Assembly (NCBI RefSeq): GCF_024359525.1
Contig: NZ_JAKZEU010000009.1
Span: 1 to 50,654, forward strand
Source of the DNA: Paracoccus albicereus
GTDB taxonomy: Bacteria; Pseudomonadota; Alphaproteobacteria; Rhodobacterales; Rhodobacteraceae
Direction of reading: 5' to 3'
Length of the DNA: 50,654 bases
Below are positions 27,001-35,947 of this stretch, in pieces. Under the pieces are notes generated by a model. The model searched no databases and was not told the DNA's origin. It saw nothing but the letters and a program-made list of their open reading frames with translations. Position numbers and translations under genes: made by a program. Each line of letters begins with the position of its first letter. Within the stretch, counting starts at the first letter, position 1.

Positions 27001-27960
27001 TCAGTAACCCAGACCCTTGCGGGCTTCGTATTCTCCGGCGGGATCGTCGGCCTGCGTGTACAGCTTCGATTCCGTCTGGATGAACTTTTCGGGCTCGGTG
27101 CCATCCGCCCAATAGGCTTCCAGCGCGTCAAAGGCAGGACCGGCCATGTTCGGCGTCAGTTCGACCGTGGCATTGGCCTCGCCCGCAGCCATCGCCTGGA
27201 AAATGTCCGGCACGCCGTCGATGGATACGATCAGGATGTCCTCGCCCGGCTTCAGCCCGGCTTCCTTGATCGCCTGGATCGCGCCGACCGCCATGTCGTC
27301 GTTGTGGGCGTAAAGCGCACAGATATCCTGGCCGCCATTCTCGGCCTGCAGGAAGCTCTCCATCACCTCCTTGCCCTGCGCACGGGTGAAGTCGCCGGTC
27401 TGGCTGCGCACGATCTCCAGGTTCGCGTGGTCCTTGATCGCGTTCTCGAAACCTGTCTTGCGATCGATTGCCGGGCTGGATCCGGTCGTGCCCTGCAGCT
27501 CGACGATGCGGCATTCCTCATCGCCAACATTGTCGACCAGCCATTGTCCTGCAACTTCGCCTTCATGCACGAGGTTCGAGCCGACCGCGGTCAGATACAT
27601 GTCATCGCTGCTGTCGACCTGACGGTCCAGCAGGACCACCGGGATCTCTGCCTCCTTCGCCTCGGCCAGGACCGAGTCCCACCCGGTCGCGACGACCGGG
27701 GCCAGCAGGATCGCATCGACACCCTGGGCAATGAAGGACCGGATCGCGGCGATCTGGTTTTCCTGCTTCTGTTGGGCATCCGAGAATTGCAGCTGATAGC
27801 CCCGCTCTTCGGCCTGGTTGCGGGTCAACGTCGTCTCGGCCGCGCGCCAGCCGGATTCCGAGCCGATCTGCGAAAAGCCGATCGTCTCTCCGTCGGCCAT
27901 GGCGGCGGTGGCTGTCAGCGCCAGCGCGGCGACGGTGGTAAGCAGTGTCTTCGCGGTCAT
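27001..27960 (-). CDS. ytfQ: Periplasmic sugar-binding protein, YtfQ type (galactofuranose/arabinofuranose class)
   Basis: The 319-residue product has a signal peptide (about residues 1-22, ending AMA) and the mature start DGETIGFSQIGSESGWRAAE, closely like E. coli YtfQ, which binds furanose forms of galactose and arabinose. Shared segments include QKQENQIAAIRSF, LLAPVVATGW and the run QAIKEAGLKPG-DIL. Close similarity along the whole length makes this the most secure assignment of the importer. It lies 42 bases downstream of the semialdehyde dehydrogenase gene. Confidence 0.93.
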   Translation of the reverse strand: MTAKTLLTTVAALALTATAAMADGETIGFSQIGSESGWRAAETTLTRNQAEERGYQLQFSDAQQKQENQIAAIRSFIAQGVDAILLAPVVATGWDSVLAEAKEAEIPVVLLDRQVDSSDDMYLTAVGSNLVHEGEVAGQWLVDNVGDEECRIVELQGTTGSSPAIDRKTGFENAIKDHANLEIVRSQTGDFTRAQGKEVMESFLQAENGGQDICALYAHNDDMAVGAIQAIKEAGLKPGEDILIVSIDGVPDIFQAMAAGEANATVELTPNMAGPAFDALEAYWADGTEPEKFIQTESKLYTQADDPAGEYEARKGLGY

Positions 27961-28002
27961 GGTTTCCTCCCTGGATGTATGACCTTGGTAAACGGGACCT
28001 CC

Positions 28003-29511
28003 TCAGTCCCGCAGATCTTCCGGCAGCAGAGCGTCCGGCATGTTCTGGAACGAAACCGGACGCAGAAAGCGGCGGATCGCCAGCGTGCCGACGCTGGTCG
28101 CGCCGAAATTCGTGGATGCCGGATACGGGCCGCCGTGGACCATCGCGTCCGCGACCTCGACCCCGGTGGGCCAGCCGTTGGCGAGGATGCGCCCGGCCTT
28201 GCGTTCAAGGATCGGCATCAGCCGCGCCGCGAGCGGCGTGTCGCGGCCGTCCATCTGTAGCGTCGCGGTCAGCTGTCCTTGAAGCGAGCGCGCCAGGTCC
28301 AACATCTCGTCGTCCGAGCGTGTGGTGACGATCAGGCCCAGCGGGCCGAACACTTCTTCGCCCAGCGTTTCATCGGCAATGAAATCCTCGGCAGTGGTGC
28401 GATAGATCGCGGGCCGCGCATTGCGGCCTTCCGTCTCGGTTTCGAGGATGGGACTCGCACGATCCGCGATGCGCGCCGCCCCGTCGCGATAGGCGTCCGC
28501 GATGCCGCCGGTCAGCATGACCTGCTCGGACGCATCGGTCAGCGCAGCGCCGGCGGCTTGTGCAAATGCGTCGGCATTCTCGCTGCGCAGAACCAGAAGT
28601 CCGGGGTTGGTGCAGAACTGGCCCGCGCCCATGGTCAGGCTGGCGGTCCAGCCCTTGGCGATCTCGGCGCCGCGCGCGGCCAGAGCCTCGGGCAGTACGA
28701 AACAGGGGTTGATGCTGCCCAACTCGCCATAGAACGGAATCGGCTCGGGTCGCGCTGCGCACAGATCGTAAAGCGCGCGACCCCCGCGCAGGCTGCCGGT
28801 GAAACCCACCGCCTTGATCGCGGGATGCTCGACCAGCGCCTGGCCGACCTCGTGCCGGTCGCCGTGGATGAAGCTGAAGACGCCCGCAGGCATGCCGGTC
28901 CTGCGGATCGCGGCATCGATGGCCTCGGCCACGATTTCACCGGTGCCAGGATGCGCCGGGTGGCCCTTGATCACGACCGGGCAGCCCGCCGCCAGCGCCG
29001 AGGCGGTGTCACCCCCGGCGGTCGAGAAGGCGAGCGGGAAGTTCGAGGCGCCGAAGACCGCGACCGGCCCGATGGGTCGCTGGATCATTCGCAGATCGGG
29101 ACGCGGCAGCGGCTGGCGGTCTGGCATCGCGGCATCATGGCGGCGGTCCAGATAGTCGCCTTGGCGGATGTGGTCCGCGAACAGACGCAATTGGCCGGTG
29201 GTGCGACCACGCTCGCCCTGCAATCGTGCCTCCGGCAGGCCGGTCTCCTGCGTGCCGATCGCAGTGATCGCCTCGGCCCGCGCCTCGATTTCGTCCGCGA
29301 TCGCCTCAAGAAAGGTGGCGCGGTCGGCGCGGCTGGTCGCGGCATAATCCCAGAACGCATCCTCGGCCGCATTCGCCGCGCGATCCACAAGTTCGGCGCT
29401 GCCCGAGGCGAAGCGATGCGACGGCCCGCTGGCCGGATCGGACGCGAAGCTCGCGCCCCCGCCGATCCACTCGCCCGCGATCAGATGCTTGCCTTTGGGT
29501 GTCCAGGTCAT
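28003..29511 (-). CDS. Alpha-ketoglutarate semialdehyde dehydrogenase (2,5-dioxovalerate dehydrogenase)
   Basis: This NAD(P)-dependent aldehyde dehydrogenase oxidises 2-oxoglutarate semialdehyde to 2-oxoglutarate, the final step of non-phosphorylating pentose degradation. The start at 29511, with AAGGAC upstream, gives 502 residues. Catalytic Cys300 lies in GAGQFCTNPG and the general base Glu263 in FYGELGS. The cofactor region has FGASNFPLAFSTAGGDT, characteristic of the KGSADH subgroup. It sits 10 bases after the aldose dehydrogenase gene. Its presence is the main argument that pentoses enter the TCA cycle at 2-oxoglutarate here. Confidence 0.93.
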   Translation of the reverse strand: MTWTPKGKHLIAGEWIGGGASFASDPASGPSHRFASGSAELVDRAANAAEDAFWDYAATSRADRATFLEAIADEIEARAEAITAIGTQETGLPEARLQGERGRTTGQLRLFADHIRQGDYLDRRHDAAMPDRQPLPRPDLRMIQRPIGPVAVFGASNFPLAFSTAGGDTASALAAGCPVVIKGHPAHPGTGEIVAEAIDAAIRRTGMPAGVFSFIHGDRHEVGQALVEHPAIKAVGFTGSLRGGRALYDLCAARPEPIPFYGELGSINPCFVLPEALAARGAEIAKGWTASLTMGAGQFCTNPGLLVLRSENADAFAQAAGAALTDASEQVMLTGGIADAYRDGAARIADRASPILETETEGRNARPAIYRTTAEDFIADETLGEEVFGPLGLIVTTRSDDEMLDLARSLQGQLTATLQMDGRDTPLAARLMPILERKAGRILANGWPTGVEVADAMVHGGPYPASTNFGATSVGTLAIRRFLRPVSFQNMPDALLPEDLRD

Positions 29512-29521
29512 GCGTTGTCCT

Positions 29522-30436
29522 TCAAAATTCAAAAGCTTCCACGGTCTCGCGACGACCCAGCGTGAAGGCGTCGGCAACCAGCACCATCGGCCGAAGATCG
29601 ACCTCGGACTCGCCGTTCCGCACCAGTTCGGCCATCCGCGCATAAAGCGCCGGGTATTCGCCCATGATGCTGTCCGCGCCTTCTCTCCGAGCGCCGTCGA
29701 TCTCCAGCACGTTGCCGCCCATGCGCAACGCCATTGTCCCGGCGTCGGTCGCGAACTCCATGTCCCAAGTCTGCGGGCCTTCCTGCCGGAAGTCGAAATC
29801 GGCGGCGATGCCGCCGGTCAGCGTCAGTTCTGCAGCGATGGGCGCCTGACGGTTGCCGGGAACAGCCAGCCGCGCGGCGGTCAGATGCACCGGCATCGGC
29901 AGGATCTCGGTCAGGATCGACAGCGCGTTGATGCCGGGATCGAAGACGCCCATGCCGCCCGCCTCGAAAATCCAGTCCTGACCGGGATGCCACTTGCGCA
30001 CGTCCTCGCGCCAGGTGATGCGGCCCTCGTGGATTTTCCTGTCCGCCAGCCACGCCTTCGCGGCCGCGACGCCTTCGGCCATGCGGCTGTGCCACGTCGC
30101 GTAGATCGTGACGCCCGCTGCATCGGCCATAGCCTGCAGTCGATGGACTTCGGCAAGGGTCGCGCCCGCCGGCTTTTCCAGCATCAGGTGGCGGCCGGCA
30201 CGCAGCACAGCCTTCGCAACCTCGAACCGGGGCACAGGCGGCAGGCACAGGCTGACGGCTTCGATGTCGGGGCGGGTGTCCAGCATCGCCTCGATCTCGG
30301 TGAACGCCTCGACGCCCTCCACCGTGCCGTGGCGCGAGACGGTGGCCGCAAGCTCCCAATCCCGGCTGGCCGACAGCGCCGGGACGTGCTGGTCCAGCGC
30401 GATCTTGCCGATGCCTGCGAGCGCGAGTTTTATCAA
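29522..30436 (-). CDS. L-arabinose / D-galactose 1-dehydrogenase (Gfo/Idh/MocA family), TTG start
   Basis: The enzyme oxidises the sugar at C1 to the aldono-lactone with NAD(P). The 304-residue protein has the N-terminal Rossmann segment LALAGIGKIALDQHVPAL, the EKPAG motif (catalytic Lys) and the segment WHPGQDWIFEAGGMGVFDPGIN, closely like the Azospirillum L-arabinose/D-galactose 1-dehydrogenase. The start is a rare TTG at 30436, with AAGGA six to seven bases upstream. It overlaps the dehydratase stop as TTGA, so it is probably coupled. No in-frame ATG gives a full-length product. One enzyme for both sugars is expected because they share C2-C4 stereochemistry. Confidence 0.88.
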   Translation of the reverse strand: MIKLALAGIGKIALDQHVPALSASRDWELAATVSRHGTVEGVEAFTEIEAMLDTRPDIEAVSLCLPPVPRFEVAKAVLRAGRHLMLEKPAGATLAEVHRLQAMADAAGVTIYATWHSRMAEGVAAAKAWLADRKIHEGRITWREDVRKWHPGQDWIFEAGGMGVFDPGINALSILTEILPMPVHLTAARLAVPGNRQAPIAAELTLTGGIAADFDFRQEGPQTWDMEFATDAGTMALRMGGNVLEIDGARREGADSIMGEYPALYARMAELVRNGESEVDLRPMVLVADAFTLGRRETVEAFEF

Positions 30437-32175
30437 TGGCTGTCCTTGCCCACGTCTCGGCCCCGACAGCCGAGCAGGAAGTCCAGATCGGCACCCGTGT
30501 CCGCACCCATCACATGCGCCTGGTGCAGCCAGGCATAGCCGCTTTCCGGCCTTTCATGCGCGGGAACCCACGCCTCCAGCCGCGCGGCCAGTTCTTCGTC
30601 GCTGATGTCCAGATGCAGGCGGCGGTTCGGTACGTCGAGTTCGATCATGTCGCCGTCGCGAACCACGGCCAGCGGTCCGCCCGCCGCTGCCTCGGGCGCG
30701 GTGTGCAGCACGACCGTGCCATAGGCGGTGCCCGACATGCGCGCGTCGGAGATCCGCACCATGTCGGTGATACCTTTCTTCAGCACCTTCGCGGGCAGAC
30801 CCATGTTGCCGACCTCGGCCATGCCGGGATAGCCGCGCGGGCCGCAATTTTTCAGCACCATCACGCAGGTCTCGTCGATGTCCAGCGCGTCGTCGACGAT
30901 CTTCGCCTTATAGTCATCGATATCCTCGAAGACGACCGCACGGCCGCGATGGGTCAGCAGATGTGCCGACGCGGCCGAAGGTTTCAGCACCGCCCCCTTG
31001 GGCGCGAGGTTGCCGCGCAGGACCGCAATGCCGCCGTGATCGGTCAGCGCGCGGTCGGCGGGGCGGATCACGTCCTCGTTGTGGTTGATAACATCCTTGA
31101 CCTCATCCCAGATCGAGCCGCCGCTGACGGTCAGCGCATCCTTGTGCAATTGCCCGGCCTCGCCCAGCCGCTTCAGGACCACGGGCAGACCACCGGCGTA
31201 GAAAAATTCCTCCATCAGGTATTCGCCCGAAGGCATCAGGTTCACGATGGTCGCGACGTCGCGACCCAGCCTGTCCCAGTCGTCCAGTGTCACATCGACG
31301 CCGACCCGTCCCGCCAGCGCCAGCAAATGCACGACCGCGTTGGTCGAACCTCCGATGGCACCATTGGTGCGGATCGCGTTCTCGAAAGCCTTCTTCGTCA
31401 GGATGTCCGAGGGCTTCAGGTCGTCCTTGACCATCTGCACGATCCGCCGCCCCGACAGCTGCGCCATCACCCGGCGGCGACTGTCCACGGCCGGGATCGC
31501 GGCATTGCCTGACAGCGCCATGCCCAGCGCCTCGGCCATGCTGGCCATCGTGGAAGCGGTGCCCATCGTGTTGCAGGTGCCGGACGAGCGGCTCATCGAC
31601 GCCTCCGCCTCGACGAATTCCTCTTGCGTCATCTCGCCCGCCTTCACGGCTTCGGAAAACTTCCACAGATGGGTGCCCGATCCCACGCGCTCGCCCCGGA
31701 AATAGCCGTTCAGCATCGGCCCGCCGGTGACGACGATAGATGGGATATCGGTGGATGCCGCCGCCATCATCAGGCTGGGCGTCGTCTTGTCGCAGCCGAC
31801 CAGCAGCACCGCACCATCGATGGGCTGGCCGCGCATCTGTTCCTCGGTCGCGAGCGCTGCGAGATTGCGGAACATCATCGCAGAGGGGCGAAATGTATTC
31901 TCCGACGCTGAGAACGCCGGCACCTCGACCGGAAAACCGCCGGCCTCCCACACGCCCGCCTTCACCTTCTCGGCCAGTTCGCGCAGATGGCCGTTGCAGG
32001 GCGTCAGATCGGACCAGGTATTCATGATCCCGATGACGGGCCGACCGTCGAATAGATCGTGCGGATAGCCCTGATTCTTCATCCAGCCGCGATGGTAGAT
32101 CGTGTCGCGCGAGGTACCGCCGTACCATTCCTGCGAACGCAACTTGCGCGGCCAAGGGGCGGGTTTGAACGTCAT
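30433..32175 (-). CDS. L-arabinonate dehydratase (IlvD/Edd family)
   Basis: Converts L-arabinonate to L-2-keto-3-deoxyarabinonate using a [2Fe-2S] cluster and Mg. The 580-residue protein has the three cluster cysteines Cys60 (TPCNGHL), Cys128 (VGCDKTTPS) and Cys201 (GTCNTMG). Overall similarity and length match characterised rhizobial arabinonate dehydratase, which also accepts D-galactonate and D-fuconate. That breadth matters because no separate galactonate dehydratase is present although dgoK and dgoA are. The start is ATG at 32175, nine bases after gguC. Confidence 0.9.
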   Translation of the reverse strand: MTFKPAPWPRKLRSQEWYGGTSRDTIYHRGWMKNQGYPHDLFDGRPVIGIMNTWSDLTPCNGHLRELAEKVKAGVWEAGGFPVEVPAFSASENTFRPSAMMFRNLAALATEEQMRGQPIDGAVLLVGCDKTTPSLMMAAASTDIPSIVVTGGPMLNGYFRGERVGSGTHLWKFSEAVKAGEMTQEEFVEAEASMSRSSGTCNTMGTASTMASMAEALGMALSGNAAIPAVDSRRRVMAQLSGRRIVQMVKDDLKPSDILTKKAFENAIRTNGAIGGSTNAVVHLLALAGRVGVDVTLDDWDRLGRDVATIVNLMPSGEYLMEEFFYAGGLPVVLKRLGEAGQLHKDALTVSGGSIWDEVKDVINHNEDVIRPADRALTDHGGIAVLRGNLAPKGAVLKPSAASAHLLTHRGRAVVFEDIDDYKAKIVDDALDIDETCVMVLKNCGPRGYPGMAEVGNMGLPAKVLKKGITDMVRISDARMSGTAYGTVVLHTAPEAAAGGPLAVVRDGDMIELDVPNRRLHLDISDEELAARLEAWVPAHERPESGYAWLHQAHVMGADTGADLDFLLGCRGRDVGKDSH

Positions 32176-32184
32176 CAATAAACC

Positions 32185-33177
32185 TCAGAGCATCTGGACG
32201 GCATGCGGCGTTGCCTCGTCGCCATGCTGACGCAGGCGGTTGCGTAGCGGCAGGCCGAAATCCGGGCAGGTGATCTCGAACTCGTCGCCGGGATGCGACG
32301 CGATGCCATCGGCAAAAGACAGCGTCGCCGTCCCGAAAAAGTGGACGTGGACATCGCCCGGCTGACGAAACAGACCATACTTGAAGTGATGGTGTTCCAG
32401 ATTAGCGATCGTGTGGGACATGTTGTCCTCGCCCGACAGGAACGGCTTTTCCCAGATCACGGCGCCGTCGCGGATCACCCTGCTTTGCCCCTCGACATGG
32501 GCGGGCAGCGGACCGACACGGATTTCCGGCCCGAAACTTGCGGGACGCAGCTTGGAATGGGCGAGCCACAGATAGTTCGCGCGTTCCAGGACGTGATCCG
32601 AAAATTCGTTCGCCTGCGCGAAGCCCAGCCGGAACGGATGCCCGTCGTCGGCGATCAGGTAGATCCCGGCCAGTTCCGGTTCCTCGCCCGCGTCGAGCGC
32701 GAAGCCGGGTGATTCCAGGTCCGCACCGGGCGCCGTGATGGAATGACCATTGCCCTTGTAGAACCATTCAGGCTGAACGCCGACCTGACCCTGCGCAGGC
32801 TTCCCGCCTTCGAGGCCCATGCGGAACATCTTGAGGCTGTCGGTCGGATCGTCGTCCTCGGTCGCCTTCTGATGCATCGCGTCGCGGGTCGATGCCGAGC
32901 CCAGATGCGTCAATCCGGTGCCCGTCAGATGCAGATGCGCGGGATCGGGGTGGTCGATGGGGGCGAGCATCCGCCCCTCGGTCAGCGCGGCCTGCAGATG
33001 GACGGACTCACCCTCGCCCCGCGATGCGATCTCGCTGGCAAGGTCGCGACCGGCGGCGATCGCATCCAGTGCCAGATCACGCGTCGATGTCGCCCCGGGG
33101 ACGATCCGCGCGGCATCTTCCGTTCGGAAGGCCACGGCGCGGCTGCCATCGGTCAGTGCCAGTTGCGAGAGCCACAT
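32185..33177 (-). CDS. gguC: GguC / AraD1-family protein (fumarylacetoacetate-hydrolase fold), candidate 2-keto-3-deoxy-L-arabinonate dehydratase
   Basis: The 330-residue protein belongs to the FAH superfamily branch found beside chvE-gguA-gguB in Agrobacterium (GguC) and also called AraD1. Segments such as LTHLGSASTRDAMHQK, FYKGNG and GFALDAGEEPELAGIYLIADDG are visible; the paired acidic residues in EEPE probably bind metal. The pathway here lacks the usual DapA-type keto-deoxy-arabinonate dehydratase, so this is the natural candidate for making 2-oxoglutarate semialdehyde; that is inference. The gene starts one base after gguB ends, so the two are tightly linked. Confidence 0.8.
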   Translation of the reverse strand: MWLSQLALTDGSRAVAFRTEDAARIVPGATSTRDLALDAIAAGRDLASEIASRGEGESVHLQAALTEGRMLAPIDHPDPAHLHLTGTGLTHLGSASTRDAMHQKATEDDDPTDSLKMFRMGLEGGKPAQGQVGVQPEWFYKGNGHSITAPGADLESPGFALDAGEEPELAGIYLIADDGHPFRLGFAQANEFSDHVLERANYLWLAHSKLRPASFGPEIRVGPLPAHVEGQSRVIRDGAVIWEKPFLSGEDNMSHTIANLEHHHFKYGLFRQPGDVHVHFFGTATLSFADGIASHPGDEFEITCPDFGLPLRNRLRQHGDEATPHAVQML

Positions 33178-33178
33178 G

Positions 33179-34372
33179 TCAGGCTTCCTTGTTCTTGTTG
33201 TAGACGTCGAAGAAGACGGCAGCGAGAAGCACCAGTCCCTTGATGACCTGCTGGTAGTCGATGCCGATGCCCATGATCGACATGCCGTTGTTCATCACCC
33301 CCATGATGAAGGCACCGACGACCGCGCCGACGATCTTGCCGGACCCGCCCGCCATCGACGCACCGCCGATGAAGACGGCCGCGATCACGTCCAGTTCGAC
33401 CGCGAAGCCGGCCTTGGGGGTCGCTGTGTTCAGTCGTGCGGCGAAGATCAGCCCGGCCAGTGCGGCGAGCAGCCCCATGTTGACGAAGGTCAGGAAGGTC
33501 AGACGTTCGGTCCGGATGCCCGACAGCTTCGCCGCCTTGGCATTGCCGCCGACCGCATAGACGCGACGACCGATGATCGTCCGCTCGGTCAGGAAGACAT
33601 AGATGATCGTCAGGATCACCATCGAGACGAGCACGTTGGGCATGCCTCGGAACCAGGCGAGCTTCCAGGTCACGAACAAAAGCGCCGCCGCGACGATGGC
33701 GTTGCGCACGACGAACAGCCCCCAGGGTTCGTCCTCCATCCCGTAGCGCGCGGCACGGGCGCGGTTGCGCAGGCCGAGCCAGATCAGGACCGCGACCGCG
33801 ATCACGCCGACCGTCAGCGCCAGCGCGTTCGGGCGCCCGATGCCGAAGACGTCAGGGATGAATCCGGTCGAGAGCAGCTGGAAGCTGTTTGGGAAGGGTC
33901 CGATCGACTGCCCGGCCAAGAGCCACAGCGACAGCCCGCGGAAGACAAGCATCCCAGCCAGCGTCACGATGAAGGACGGGATCTTCCAATATGCTACGAA
34001 ATAGCCCTGCACCCCGCCTATGGCGAGGCCGCAAACCAGGCAGCCGATCACCGCGACGACGACCGGCAGGTCCCAACTGACGATCATCACCGCCGCCAGC
34101 GCGCCGATGAAACCCATCACCGAGCCGACCGACAGGTCGATGTTGCCCCCGACGATCACCAGCAGCATGCCCAGCGCCATGATGATGATGTAGCTGTTCT
34201 GCAGGAACAGGTTGGTGATGTTGACGGGCTTCAGCAGCACCCCGCCGGTCACGATCTGGAAGAACACCATGATCGCGATCAGGGCGAAGAGAAGCCCGTA
34301 TTCCCGGATATGGCGCGCGACATAAGCGCCGATGCCGATTCCGGCGTGCTGGTCGGTCGTTTCCACGGCCAT
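33179..34372 (-). CDS. gguB: Multiple-monosaccharide ABC transporter permease
   Basis: The 397-residue membrane protein has about ten to twelve hydrophobic segments and the BPD_transp_2 loop LLVIVGGNIDLSVGSVMGF near residues 75-95. It is longer than YtfT/YjfF, as expected for the GguB/XylH group, which carries extra central sequence. It follows gguA after three bases. With ChvE and GguA it would form the importer for arabinose, galactose, glucose and related pyranoses known from Agrobacterium. Confidence 0.92.
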   Translation of the reverse strand: MAVETTDQHAGIGIGAYVARHIREYGLLFALIAIMVFFQIVTGGVLLKPVNITNLFLQNSYIIIMALGMLLVIVGGNIDLSVGSVMGFIGALAAVMIVSWDLPVVVAVIGCLVCGLAIGGVQGYFVAYWKIPSFIVTLAGMLVFRGLSLWLLAGQSIGPFPNSFQLLSTGFIPDVFGIGRPNALALTVGVIAVAVLIWLGLRNRARAARYGMEDEPWGLFVVRNAIVAAALLFVTWKLAWFRGMPNVLVSMVILTIIYVFLTERTIIGRRVYAVGGNAKAAKLSGIRTERLTFLTFVNMGLLAALAGLIFAARLNTATPKAGFAVELDVIAAVFIGGASMAGGSGKIVGAVVGAFIMGVMNNGMSIMGIGIDYQQVIKGLVLLAAVFFDVYNKNKEA

Positions 34373-34375
34373 GCC

Positions 34376-35896
34376 CTACTCCCTCACGATCAGCGACATG
34401 ATGGCTTCCTGGCTTGCCTCCTCGGCGTCCAGTTCGCCCACGAAGCGACCTTCGTTCATCACGTGGATCCGGTCGCACATGCCCAACAGCTCGGGCATCT
34501 CGGACGAGATCATCACGACGGCCTTCCCGGCGCGGCTGAGATCGTTGATGATGTTGTAAATCTCGTATTTCGCACCGACATCGATGCCGCGCGTCGGCTC
34601 GTCGAGGATCAGCACCTCGGGTTCGGTAAACAGCCACTTGGCCAGCACCACCTTCTGCTGATTACCGCCCGAGAGATTCAGCACCTTCTGGAAGACGGAT
34701 GGCGTGCGGATGTTCAGCGCGCGGCGGTATTTCTCTGCCACCTCCGTCTCTCGCCGCTCCTCGACGATGCCGCGCTGCGAGACCGCGCCCAGATTGGCGA
34801 GGACCGTATTGCGGCGGATCGTGTCTTCAAGGATCAGGCCCAGCGTCTTGCGGTCCTCAGTGACGTAGGCGAGGCCAGCATTGATCGCGCGGTCCACCGT
34901 CGACACGTCGACCGGCCGGCCGCGCACCAGAGCCTCGCCCGAGATGTTGCGGCCATAGCTGCGCCCGAAGATGCTCATCGCAAGCTCGGTCCGGCCCGCG
35001 CCCATCAGGCCGGCGATGCCCACGACCTCCCCGGCGCGGACCTGCATGGACAGGTTCCGGATCACCTGACGCTCGGCCTGTTCGGGATGCCAGACATTCC
35101 AGTCCTGCAACTCGAAAACGACCTCGCCTGCGCGGCGCTCGCGATCCGGGAAACGGTTCTCCATGCTGCGGCCGACCATATCGCGGACGATCCGGTCCTC
35201 GGTCAGGTCGCCGCCGCGCGCGTCGATGGTGCTGATCGTGGCGCCGTCACGGATCACCGTCACACTGTCGGCGATGCGGCGCACCTCGTTCAGCTTGTGG
35301 CTGATGATGATGCTGGTGACGCCCTGCGCCTTCAGTTCCAGAAGCAGGTCCAGCAGCGCCTGGCTGTCACTTTCCGACAGCGCGGCGGTCGGCTCGTCCA
35401 GGATCAGCAGACGCACGTTCTTGGACAGCGCCTTGGCGATCTCGACCAGTTGCTGCTTGCCGACGCCGAGGCTTTCGACGCGGGTGCCCGGCGCTTCGCG
35501 CAAACCGACCTTCGAAAGCAGCGCTTCGGTCTGCTGGAAGGTTTCCGGCCAGTCGATCACGCCACGGGTCGCGCGCTCGTTGCCCAGGAAGATGTTTTCG
35601 GCGATGGTCAGCAGCGGCACCAGCGCCAGTTCCTGGTGGATGATGATGATGCCGCGATCCTCGCTGTCGCGGATGCCGGTGAACTGCATCGTCTCGCCGG
35701 CATAGACGATCTCGCCGTCGTAGCTGCCGGCGGGATAGACGCCCGACAGCACCTTCATCAGCGTGGACTTGCCGGCGCCGTTCTCGCCGCAGATGGCGTG
35801 GATCTCTCCCTCGGCCACCTGCAAGCTGACGTCGTCCAGGGCCTTCACGCCGGGGAAGGTCTTGGTGATGTGGCGCATTTCAAGAAGTGCGGTCAT
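34376..35896 (-). CDS. gguA: Multiple-monosaccharide ABC transporter ATP-binding protein
   Basis: A 506-residue double ATPase. The first half has Walker [10 protein letters not shown] and [13 protein letters not shown]; the second has the intact signature [14 protein letters not shown] followed by [15 protein letters not shown]. As in ytfR, the first-half signature ([10 protein letters not shown]) is altered. The ATG at 35896 is preceded by GGGGGAAG. It lies 51 bases after chvE, with a hairpin in the spacer. Confidence 0.94.
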   Translation of the reverse strand: MTALLEMRHITKTFPGVKALDDVSLQVAEGEIHAICGENGAGKSTLMKVLSGVYPAGSYDGEIVYAGETMQFTGIRDSEDRGIIIIHQELALVPLLTIAENIFLGNERATRGVIDWPETFQQTEALLSKVGLREAPGTRVESLGVGKQQLVEIAKALSKNVRLLILDEPTAALSESDSQALLDLLLELKAQGVTSIIISHKLNEVRRIADSVTVIRDGATISTIDARGGDLTEDRIVRDMVGRSMENRFPDRERRAGEVVFELQDWNVWHPEQAERQVIRNLSMQVRAGEVVGIAGLMGAGRTELAMSIFGRSYGRNISGEALVRGRPVDVSTVDRAINAGLAYVTEDRKTLGLILEDTIRRNTVLANLGAVSQRGIVEERRETEVAEKYRRALNIRTPSVFQKVLNLSGGNQQKVVLAKWLFTEPEVLILDEPTRGIDVGAKYEIYNIINDLSRAGKAVVMISSEMPELLGMCDRIHVMNEGRFVGELDAEEASQEAIMSLIVRE

Positions 35897-35914
35897 CGGC
35901 TTCCCCCGGACGGA

Positions 35915-35937
35915 CCGCCCCCCCTTTGCGGGGGCGG
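35915..35937 (-). other. Hairpin between chvE and gguA
   Basis: An 8-bp stem (35915-35922 with 35930-35937, seven-base loop) lies in the 51-base spacer. It is very GC-rich and not followed by a T-run. It mirrors the ytfQ-ytfR hairpin and probably protects the abundant binding-protein mRNA. Confidence 0.6.
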
Positions 35938-35947
35938 CCCTCTCCGA

